A program made the translations under genes and the position numbers. A DNA stretch of 64,000 nt from G963676655 sp963676655. GTDB taxonomy: Bacteria > Verrucomicrobiota > Lentisphaeria > Victivallales > Victivallaceae. The stretch spans positions 3,596,001 through 3,660,000 of the forward strand of contig CAXXKX010000003.1 of the NCBI GenBank assembly GCA_963676655.2, written 5' to 3'. The notes under the pieces are model-generated. The model saw only the letters and a program-made list of their open reading frames with translations, ran no database searches and was not told where the DNA came from. Numbering within the stretch: position 1 is the stretch's first letter; each line of letters opens with the position of its first letter. This document shows positions 23,444 through 30,869 of this stretch, in pieces.

Positions 23444-23600
23444 TGAGGAGGAGAGTGATGAGTTGGGAGTGATGAGTGATGAGTGGGGGCATTGTATGTG
23501 CCATGGTTAAAAAGGTTACAAAAATTACGTATTGAGTTTTTTCATTTCTAATTTCTAATTAGTAATTTCTAATTATTCTGTATTAACTCAGGAGAGGAAA
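23444..23600. repeat. short-period repeat block (GTGATGAGT and TAATTTCTAATT)
   Basis: The gap holds GTGATGAGT-type repeats (23451-23486), including a 20-base stretch (23467-23486) found again exactly at 58413-58432, then T-rich TTTCTAATTTCTAATTAGTAATTTCTAATT. The same order of the two blocks is seen at 58411-58500. AGGAGAGG at the end is the ribosome site of the radical SAM gene. Confidence 0.7.
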
Positions 23601-24527
23601 ATGTCATATATCTTCGGTCCGGTGCCGTCGCGGCGTCTCGGACGTTCGCTGGGAATCGATCTGGTTCCTTTCAAGACCTGTTCCTATGACTGCATATATT
23701 GTCAATTAGGTCGCACGACAAATAAAACGATTGAACGGCGGGAATGGGTTCCTTTAGAAGCGATTCTGGCTGAATTGCCGGAAAAGTTGAAAGAGCATCC
23801 GGACTATATCACGCTTGGCGGGTCCGGGGAGCCGACCCTGTATTCCAGGCTTGACGAACTGATTACCGCTATTCACGATATGACCGATACCCCGGTTGCC
23901 GTGTTGACCAACGGTTCGCTGTTATGGCAGGCTAAACTGCGGGCGCAACTGGCGGGGGCGCAGCTGATAATTCCATCGCTCGACGCCGGAGACGCAATCT
24001 TGTTCGAGGCGGTAAACCGGCCGCATCCGGCAATAACGTTTGACAAAATGGTTGGCGGCTTGAAGTCATTGAGAAACGAATTCAAAGGAGATTATTGGCT
24101 GGAGATTTTAATTTCCGCCGGACATACCGGTATTGTTGCCGAAATAAAAAAAATTGCCGCGATTGTGGCGGAGATAAAACCGGATCGGGTCCAGCTTAAT
24201 ACGGTGGTCCGGCCGCCGGCCGAGGACTATGCGTACAAAGTTGATTTTGCCAAGCTGACGGAATTCGCAAAATTGTTTGAACCGGAGGCGGAGGTGATTG
24301 CCGATTTTCACGGTGTCCATTCCGCACCGGAATTCAGTTCGGCCCGGGAAACCGTGATGCAAATGCTGCAAAGGCGTCCCTGTACCATTGACGATATTGC
24401 CGGAGGTCTGGGAATTCATCGCAATGAAGCGATCAAACATGTTGAAAAATTGCTGGATGACAATTTAATTGAAAAAACTAATTCTGACGGCAAGGTTTTT
24501 TATCGTCAGGGAGTCATCACCTCTTAA
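23601..24527 (+). CDS. radical SAM protein (FGPVPSRRLGRSLG type)
   Basis: MSYIFGPVPSRRLGRSLGIDLVPFKTCSYDCIYCQLG holds the CxxxCxxC cluster motif (in TCSYDCIYCQ), followed by ITLGGSGEPTLYS, the SAM-binding GGE-like motif. It is an AdoMet radical enzyme of the COG0731-related group. The last 70 residues form a winged helix (TIDDIAGGLGIHRNEAIKHVEKLLDDNLI), so it might bind nucleic acid or report on a partner. The substrate is unknown. AGGAGAGGAAA precedes the ATG and a strong terminator follows. It ends the plus arm of the ORP-like locus, where radical SAM enzymes often serve cofactor assembly. Confidence 0.85.
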   Translation: MSYIFGPVPSRRLGRSLGIDLVPFKTCSYDCIYCQLGRTTNKTIERREWVPLEAILAELPEKLKEHPDYITLGGSGEPTLYSRLDELITAIHDMTDTPVAVLTNGSLLWQAKLRAQLAGAQLIIPSLDAGDAILFEAVNRPHPAITFDKMVGGLKSLRNEFKGDYWLEILISAGHTGIVAEIKKIAAIVAEIKPDRVQLNTVVRPPAEDYAYKVDFAKLTEFAKLFEPEAEVIADFHGVHSAPEFSSARETVMQMLQRRPCTIDDIAGGLGIHRNEAIKHVEKLLDDNLIEKTNSDGKVFYRQGVITS

Positions 24528-24550
24528 CTGGAAACGCCCTTCTCACCCGT

Positions 24551-24590
24551 CCCGCCGGCTTCGCAGCAATGTTGAGCCGGCGGGTTTTTA
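24551..24590 (+). terminator. strong rho-independent terminator
   Basis: A perfect ten-base-pair stem CCCGCCGGCT / AGCCGGCGGG with a 14-base loop is followed by TTTTTA. It closes the radical SAM transcript. The 213 bases after it, up to 24803, hold no recognisable gene. Confidence 0.9.
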
Positions 24591-24803
24591 ATCATATAAA
24601 ATTATCAGACGGTTTGATTATTAATAATCTGCAAGTGTCTTATCATTAGGTTCTTGTTTGAAGACTAATTGTTGTGGTTGGCTATTGAGATAAAGCAATC
24701 TTAGCGATTAAAACCTCCAACGAAAAGATCTGTATACGGCATAAATTCAACTGCGTTTTATCGGTTAAAAAATTCAATGTGGCATTCGGCGAAAAATGCG
24801 GGG

Positions 24804-26045
24804 TCATTTGATTAATTCAGGAAGGCCCCATACGGCGTGAGTATTGCTCGGCCATGCCACGGAACCGGCAGCGGTGATTCTGATAGTCAGAGTTTTGACT
24901 TCACTTATGTCACATTCCAGAACTTGCGCGTCATTAATATCATTGCATACCGCCCGGGTCAGCAATGAGCCGTCCCCGATAACTTCAAAGACAACTCCCG
25001 CTTCAGTTCCCAACCGGCAATTAATGCCGACTGTACTTCTGAACCAGCGGTAGACTTTTTCCGGCAACTGGTATATTGCTTGAAAAGGCGGCCCGGCTCC
25101 AATCCCCTGGCTGAATATTTTTTCACGGCCGTCGATCAGCAGCGCAAGCGGGACCGGTTCGTATTTTTTGTCCAGGCTCCAAGGCGACTTTCTTATTTCA
25201 GCATACTGGTAAGGAAACGGCATCCATGCACTGCGCTCGATTGGGGTATATTCGCTTAATACCGCGTTTTTCAAGTCCTGTTCCGGTTCCGATTTGCCAG
25301 TTCCGACAAGCATAACCGAATACATGAAATCCGCAAGTACTTTGGCGGAATATTCAACGCACTCGGTCAGCAGTCCGGCTACCGCGACATGGTCATCACG
25401 GTAAAAAGCCGTCAAGATAGGGTTGACGAACGAGATGGCGTATTCCAGCATATCAGTGAAACGTTCGAGCAGATTGAACGATATTTCCGCCGGGGTGAAT
25501 CCGAGTAATACCGGTTTATATTCCAGCGAAAAAGAGTTGATGGTATTTTCCAGCACGGTGTGCAATTGCGCGGCTGATTTTTTCTGATCCGGCGGCGGTT
25601 GCAGCAGTTTTATCATTTTCATGTCAGTGCCGATTGTCGTGCCGACCGCATGGGCCGGGGTGCCGCAGTCTTCAATTATGTGTGCGATAGAACCGGTGAA
25701 TTTTGCGAATGACTCTATATCATTTGCCTTGATGCACTCAATACATCTTTCAGCGAAATACTCGAAAGAATATCGCATCAAATCATAATAGCCGCAAGTA
25801 TAATAATCATCCCCGGGCCCGTCTTTTCTGAAATAACGGATTTCCCACGGGTCCATCGGCAGTCTGCCGTCGGGCAATTCAATAAACGGACCAACAGCCT
25901 CTTTATCTATGAAGTAACTGTCGCCATACATGCAATAATCGTCTTCAAGACCGGCTTGGACTGGTGCGATTAGGGTTTGCATCCATTGCGGCAGTGATTC
26001 CAACGCGGCTCTGCTGATTCTCTTGTGTCCATGTCCGTTTGCCAT
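24804..26045 (-). CDS. phospholipase C/S1-P1-nuclease-like domain with C-terminal NPCBM
   Basis: The N-terminal 270 residues resemble the all-alpha zinc-dependent phospholipase C/S1-P1 nuclease fold: His-rich start GHGHKRIS, and HIIEDCGTPAHA, the paired His/Asp motif for metal ions. About residues 310-413 (FSQGIGAGPPFQAIYQLP...VWGLPEL) form an NPCBM-type beta sandwich, a carbohydrate-binding module. No signal peptide is seen, so export is uncertain. The start ATG overlaps the GH36 stop (TAATG), so translation is coupled. The pairing of a metallohydrolase with a glycan-binding module is uncommon, and substrate is unknown. It is the last gene of locus A. Confidence 0.65.
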   Translation of the reverse strand: MANGHGHKRISRAALESLPQWMQTLIAPVQAGLEDDYCMYGDSYFIDKEAVGPFIELPDGRLPMDPWEIRYFRKDGPGDDYYTCGYYDLMRYSFEYFAERCIECIKANDIESFAKFTGSIAHIIEDCGTPAHAVGTTIGTDMKMIKLLQPPPDQKKSAAQLHTVLENTINSFSLEYKPVLLGFTPAEISFNLLERFTDMLEYAISFVNPILTAFYRDDHVAVAGLLTECVEYSAKVLADFMYSVMLVGTGKSEPEQDLKNAVLSEYTPIERSAWMPFPYQYAEIRKSPWSLDKKYEPVPLALLIDGREKIFSQGIGAGPPFQAIYQLPEKVYRWFRSTVGINCRLGTEAGVVFEVIGDGSLLTRAVCNDINDAQVLECDISEVKTLTIRITAAGSVAWPSNTHAVWGLPELIK

Positions 26046-27922
26046 TATGCCGGGTCCTTATGAATGCTTAATAATTTGCAGGTGTGAGGTTCAAGACGGA
26101 CTTCTATAACGTCATCAAATAGGAGACCGGTTTGTTCCGTCCAGATGTCATTGACTTGATAGTCGGTTTCATTATGTAATGCTAAATCCAGCAGGGATAC
26201 CCGGTGCAGGACTGGTTCATGGTCGAAATTGAACAAGGCCAGGAGATGCGGGTTCTCCGAGTTGTCGTCTCCTTTTCTGAACCATATTTGAGGAAGTGAT
26301 TTTTTCATTCTGTCCAGAGGCCAGGCCGCGCTATCACTTCTGAGGTCGAATACCTTTTGAATTATGTCAAGCCGCTCCCGGAACAGCAATTCCATACGGT
26401 CCCCAAGGAAGATTGCTCCGCCTGACATAATCATCGCGGTGGCCAGCATATGTGTCTCCTGTAATGTCAGGGCTGTCCTTTCCTGATATTTCAGCACTTC
26501 TTTTCCGTCTCTCACAATCAGGCAGTCCGGATCGTTGATCCAGAGTTTGCCGTGCATATAGCCGCGGTTAATGATGTTGCGGCATACGTTAAAAATGGCC
26601 GGGGACTCGGGAGTATATTGTTCGGCTGACCAGAAAGGGGTCACGTCGGTGGCAATCCGGAAGCCGTCAACCAGGCCGACGCTGGGAAACAGGAGGGTTG
26701 TTCCGCCTAAGATAAATGTATCGTCTCCAACCGCCTCTCTTATTGCGGTCAGCCCTTTCCGATATGCTTCAAGCCTGGTGACTCCGGCTTCATAGTATTT
26801 CGCGTTATGACAGGTTTCAACCATCATAAAATCGAGTTTGAAATATGAATATCCCCAGCTTTTCATGATCTTGAAACAACTGGTCAACCAGGCTATCGCT
26901 TCCGGATGAGTTGTGTCCAGTAAATAATTGTTCGCCATCGTCAGCAATTCGCCGTCATGACTTCTCAGGAGCCATTCCTGATGTTGTTTGTACACTTTGG
27001 TGTCCGCTCCGACCAGAAAGGGCGCTACCCAAATCCCCGGTTTGAAGCCGAGTTTTTTTATTTCATCGGCCAGCCATTTCATGCCGTGGGGAAATTTTTC
27101 CGGATTGGTTTCGAGCCAGTTGCCGCGAGACTTTTGCCAACCGTCATCAATTTGGATATATTCAACTTTGAACTTGTCCCGGTTGCGGGCCAGAAAACCG
27201 GCGTTTTCCAATATGTCGCTTTCGGTTTCCCGCCCGTAGTAATAGTAGTAACTGCACCAGCCGTCCGGAATGTTTTTTGCGGTGAGAGCTCCCATTTTAT
27301 CGGCTAAGGCTTCCGCATAGAGATTCAGGAGCGTCTCGACCGGTTTGTCTTCGGCGATCAGGAGTGTTTCAAGTCCGGTTTCTTTGTGTGGAAGCAGAGG
27401 GATTCCGTCCAGATCAATTACCGCGCTTATATATTTATCTGTTTCATCTTCAAGGCCGCATTTGATCCTGCAGAAAAAACGGGTAGCGGAGATAAAGCCC
27501 AGCAGGAGATTTTTGCCGGTCTGCCGGTTGGAGATCACCCCGACTTGTTCGCCGGAAAACATACCCTGATGTTGCCATGAATAGTTTGGCGGATCGGATA
27601 CCGTGAAGTTAAGAAAGTTTTGATCCAGCTCAAAATCGCACTCATCACCCTGTCTGGTGCCGGCCACGCCGACCGCGGTCAAGCCTTCCTTGTAAAACTG
27701 GTAATCCTTGGCTTCGCTTTCAAGCCCGGAATAATCGCTGAAACGTAATTCTATCGACTCGATTTCGACAGGATCAGTTCCGCTGTTCTTCAAACTGAGT
27801 TCACAGGTTCTCAAGCCGTTTCCGGCATGAAATTTTTCCTCGATTTTCAGTGATAATTCCTGTAGTTCGGCGGCATGGAAACATTCCCCTTGTATCGTAA
27901 CAAAGATATCCGGTTTAATCAT
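26045..27922 (-). CDS. GH36-type alpha-galactosidase
   Basis: A beta-sandwich N-terminal domain precedes a TIM barrel with YIQIDDGW (255-262), FKLDFM (361-366, nucleophile candidate Asp364) and FRIATDVTPF (acid/base candidate Asp426). These are the clan GH-D features of alpha-galactosidase and related enzymes. WCSYYYYYGRETE (about 222-234) is the usual substrate-binding segment. No signal peptide is seen, so it probably acts on imported oligosaccharide. The start lies six bases after the stop of the preceding 970-aa protein and the stop overlaps the next gene. Raffinose-type or alpha-N-acetylgalactosaminidase activity cannot be separated by eye. Confidence 0.85.
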   Translation of the reverse strand: MIKPDIFVTIQGECFHAAELQELSLKIEEKFHAGNGLRTCELSLKNSGTDPVEIESIELRFSDYSGLESEAKDYQFYKEGLTAVGVAGTRQGDECDFELDQNFLNFTVSDPPNYSWQHQGMFSGEQVGVISNRQTGKNLLLGFISATRFFCRIKCGLEDETDKYISAVIDLDGIPLLPHKETGLETLLIAEDKPVETLLNLYAEALADKMGALTAKNIPDGWCSYYYYYGRETESDILENAGFLARNRDKFKVEYIQIDDGWQKSRGNWLETNPEKFPHGMKWLADEIKKLGFKPGIWVAPFLVGADTKVYKQHQEWLLRSHDGELLTMANNYLLDTTHPEAIAWLTSCFKIMKSWGYSYFKLDFMMVETCHNAKYYEAGVTRLEAYRKGLTAIREAVGDDTFILGGTTLLFPSVGLVDGFRIATDVTPFWSAEQYTPESPAIFNVCRNIINRGYMHGKLWINDPDCLIVRDGKEVLKYQERTALTLQETHMLATAMIMSGGAIFLGDRMELLFRERLDIIQKVFDLRSDSAAWPLDRMKKSLPQIWFRKGDDNSENPHLLALFNFDHEPVLHRVSLLDLALHNETDYQVNDIWTEQTGLLFDDVIEVRLEPHTCKLLSIHKDPA

Positions 27923-27928
27923 TTTCTA

Positions 27929-30841
27929 TTATTTCTTTAAATTGATTTTATAGACGTGTCTGCCAAGTGAAGTGAATTTATCGCGCAGGATACGGTCCTT
28001 GCCGATCTTGACTGTGCGATTTTCAAACATGACATTGGCGACCGCGTTTGATTTGAGAATTTTACTCAGGTCAATTTCCGCGTTAACCTCTCCGGTTGCA
28101 CGGCTGACGCATACCAGTAACAACTGGTTACCGAGTTTTTTGGGTAAAACCCGGATCAGGTTGCGGGATTCGTCGTTAACAAATGAGACCTCGGGTTCAT
28201 CTTCAAAAGAGAAGAGAAAAGGCTGGATCGCTTTCAATTCCCGATCGAGGTTTCTGATCGTATTTCTTGCGTAACGGCTGACCGGGATACCGCCGAAATA
28301 GGTGAAGCCCATACAGTGGTTGACGACCGCGATGTAATGGAACCAGATCAGTTCCTCTGTCGTGGGTTCTTTTGAATGGGCTTCGGCCGCTTCCATCCAG
28401 ATGAAGACTGGTTTTCTCTCCCGTTTGCCGTCTTTATCCATCATCTCCAATGCCCGTTCAAAGGTATATATCAGACTGGTGGTCTGCGGAAGACCTTTTG
28501 CCAGTTTGATCAGCGGGTAACGGTCAATTGAGACCGCTTCGCCCGGGAGGCCGTTAAGCTGCTGCCGCCAGAAACGGTAACCGGCGACGTTGTCGTTTTT
28601 ATAGCATATCAGATACGGATTGGCCCGTTTCGCGTTAGCCAGCAACTCAGGGACCGTGCTGTCCACCGATTCGTCCACCGGAGTTACCGCGAATAATGAT
28701 TCATGGTTCTTCAGTTCGGTCAGCATTTTATCCGGGGCGTCGGCGTTGGCACGAACGGCGTGGAAGTCCATTACTTTCAACTCTAACTGATCACATAATC
28801 CCAGAAAATGGTGATTTTTATTTGTGTTGGCCCAGTGTCCGGTGTAGCAGATATAATCGTGCCCGAGTTTTTTGTAAAACCGGAGCTGTTCTTCATCCAG
28901 CAGCCAGATCTGGTAGCCGTAGGGAATATAGGGTTTACCGTTCAAATAAATGCCGCGATTGAAATAATTGATTTTTGCCTCAGTATGATTCGGATCTCGG
29001 CGGACAAGATCACAGTCGGCCGTCATGATTTCCTTGCCGTCAGCGTTAACAACGCGGGCATTCAGTTTGTAAGTATGGGCCTTGATCAGCCGACCGAGCG
29101 GGAATTCATATATTCCGCTTTTTCCAGCATTGAACGGATAACTCTTTTTGACAATAATCCGGGACAGGGGGGGAAGGTTTGCGGACAGAATCAAGGTTAG
29201 TTTCTCTTTACATGGTTTGCCGTTGTATTCAACTTTGATTCTCGCGTTTTGCTCATTGGTGTAATATGAATATTCCGGATATAGTTTTAACTGGTGGGGA
29301 ATATCAATGAATTGCCGCACCTGTTTGATTATTTTGCCTGTTTTGTTGAGGATGGTCAGGCCAATCCGGCAACGGTCATCCGGCAGTTTGAAACCTTGGA
29401 ACGTGACAGAATCGGTTCCGGGCTTGAGTTTCAGTTTCATGGTTTTTGTTTGCAGCGCCGCGCTTTTCGTTTCAACATTCAGCAGCATAACCGCTTCTTC
29501 CGGTTTATCGGAATTATTTTGGATTTTGAATGTGAAATCAAAACGATTATCGGTCGGGTCGGTGGAGATGAATTTTTCATCATTGACAAGCAATTTTTCC
29601 GCTTTGGCCCCGGCAAGATATACGGTGCCGAAGTTTTCCGGCTCGAGAAAAGTCCCGACAACCGGAGCCCAGGACAGATGTATTTCCGGTCCCCCGGCAT
29701 AGTTCCGGCAGAAATTCATGCGCAGGGCGTCGATTGCCGCCACTTCTTTGCTTTCCGGCATAACCGAAAATGGAATCATAACTTCGGCGGTCCAGCCGCC
29801 TTTGGGATTCTTTTTAGTGGCGACTTTCCAGTCCGCCTTCCAGTCCCATTCATGTTTGCCTTCCAGATTGCGGTAATTGTACTTTTTGCCGTCAGGAGTG
29901 AAAATGAATTGATAGAAAGGAGAGCCGATCCCCAGCAAGTCCATAAAGATTTCAATCGACTCATCTTTGCCGTTGGTACCGCGCGGGTCTTTGCAGTCGA
30001 ACGCCGCGTATATATTCTTATTATCGTAAAGCAACTTGATCCTGGTCGGGGTTTCGCAGGGAGAGCCCATCATGGTTTTCATATTCAGGCAAACCGCGTC
30101 GTTCCAGACATCTTCCAGAGTGCCGTCGATTACCGGCGGAGTTTTTACCGGAGCGGGAACCGAAACAGACGGAGTATTGATTTTATTGCCGATTCCGAGG
30201 TGGATCGGGGGCTGCGCTTTGGTAAACCCGGCATCAAAATGCGACGGCTTGAAAGGCGTTGGTTGCAAACCGTCTTCGATCTGAACCGCGTCAACCCAGA
30301 GTTTTCCGACATCGAGCGGTTTGACCATAATTGAAACTTTGTTATATGGATAACCGGGCAGGGCGATTTGATACCTTTTCCAGTCTTTGGACACCGCGAT
30401 CCGGGTGGTTCGATAAGGTTTTTCACGATCGGTGTAAACCGCGGACAAATCAACCTGCATATTGTCTCTTGAACTTTTCAAATAGACGGAAATCACATAA
30501 TCTTTTTTGGCGCTTACAAACATCGAGGTGCTGCTGATGAAGAACGGGGCTTCAACCCGAAGCGACCTTTTGCCGTCATAGGCAACGCGGTCGTCTAAAT
30601 AGAATTTTTTAATAAAATCTTTTATGCCTTTTTCTGTTAGATAATTTTTCGGTATTCCAACATTCGAGCGGGTCCAGCGTCCCATGCCGGTCCAATAATC
30701 GGGAATATCCGGATTGCTGGCGTACTCGAAGCTGCCGTTGATCTGATAATTCTCTTTTGCCGCCGCGTTGATCTGGGCGCAAATGATGAATAAACCCAGA
30801 CTCAGGATCGCGGTTTTTAAACTTGCGTAACCGATTGTCAT
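27929..30841 (-). CDS. large secreted CBM9-containing putative glycosidase, paralogue of next gene
   Basis: A signal peptide (TAILSLGLFIICAQINAAA) is followed by a beta-sandwich segment (NGSFEYASNPDIPDYWTG) to about residue 200. A CBM9-like domain follows at about 230-410 (VKTPPVIDGTLEDVWNDAVC; GTNGKDESIEIFMDL). Then come an Ig-like part and a TIM-barrel-like C-terminus starting near GVYLNGK/GIYLNGKPYIPYGYQ. VTPVDESVDS and WMEAAEAH hold candidate catalytic acids. The protein shares order and motifs with its neighbour at 30870-33776, except for the CBM9 insertion. It would act outside the cytoplasm on a polysaccharide. No established GH family is recognised by eye; the barrel resembles clan GH-A enzymes. 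Confidence 0.65.
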   Translation of the reverse strand: MTIGYASLKTAILSLGLFIICAQINAAAKENYQINGSFEYASNPDIPDYWTGMGRWTRSNVGIPKNYLTEKGIKDFIKKFYLDDRVAYDGKRSLRVEAPFFISSTSMFVSAKKDYVISVYLKSSRDNMQVDLSAVYTDREKPYRTTRIAVSKDWKRYQIALPGYPYNKVSIMVKPLDVGKLWVDAVQIEDGLQPTPFKPSHFDAGFTKAQPPIHLGIGNKINTPSVSVPAPVKTPPVIDGTLEDVWNDAVCLNMKTMMGSPCETPTRIKLLYDNKNIYAAFDCKDPRGTNGKDESIEIFMDLLGIGSPFYQFIFTPDGKKYNYRNLEGKHEWDWKADWKVATKKNPKGGWTAEVMIPFSVMPESKEVAAIDALRMNFCRNYAGGPEIHLSWAPVVGTFLEPENFGTVYLAGAKAEKLLVNDEKFISTDPTDNRFDFTFKIQNNSDKPEEAVMLLNVETKSAALQTKTMKLKLKPGTDSVTFQGFKLPDDRCRIGLTILNKTGKIIKQVRQFIDIPHQLKLYPEYSYYTNEQNARIKVEYNGKPCKEKLTLILSANLPPLSRIIVKKSYPFNAGKSGIYEFPLGRLIKAHTYKLNARVVNADGKEIMTADCDLVRRDPNHTEAKINYFNRGIYLNGKPYIPYGYQIWLLDEEQLRFYKKLGHDYICYTGHWANTNKNHHFLGLCDQLELKVMDFHAVRANADAPDKMLTELKNHESLFAVTPVDESVDSTVPELLANAKRANPYLICYKNDNVAGYRFWRQQLNGLPGEAVSIDRYPLIKLAKGLPQTTSLIYTFERALEMMDKDGKRERKPVFIWMEAAEAHSKEPTTEELIWFHYIAVVNHCMGFTYFGGIPVSRYARNTIRNLDRELKAIQPFLFSFEDEPEVSFVNDESRNLIRVLPKKLGNQLLLVCVSRATGEVNAEIDLSKILKSNAVANVMFENRTVKIGKDRILRDKFTSLGRHVYKINLKK

Positions 30842-30869
30842 TTGTCTTCCTTTTTATATTTTTCAAATA

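Noticed and set aside
29294..30334. 346-codon open frame on the plus strand
   Set aside because: It is antisense to the secreted CBM9-containing gene, whose protein has a signal peptide and domain motifs; the plus-strand translation shows none.
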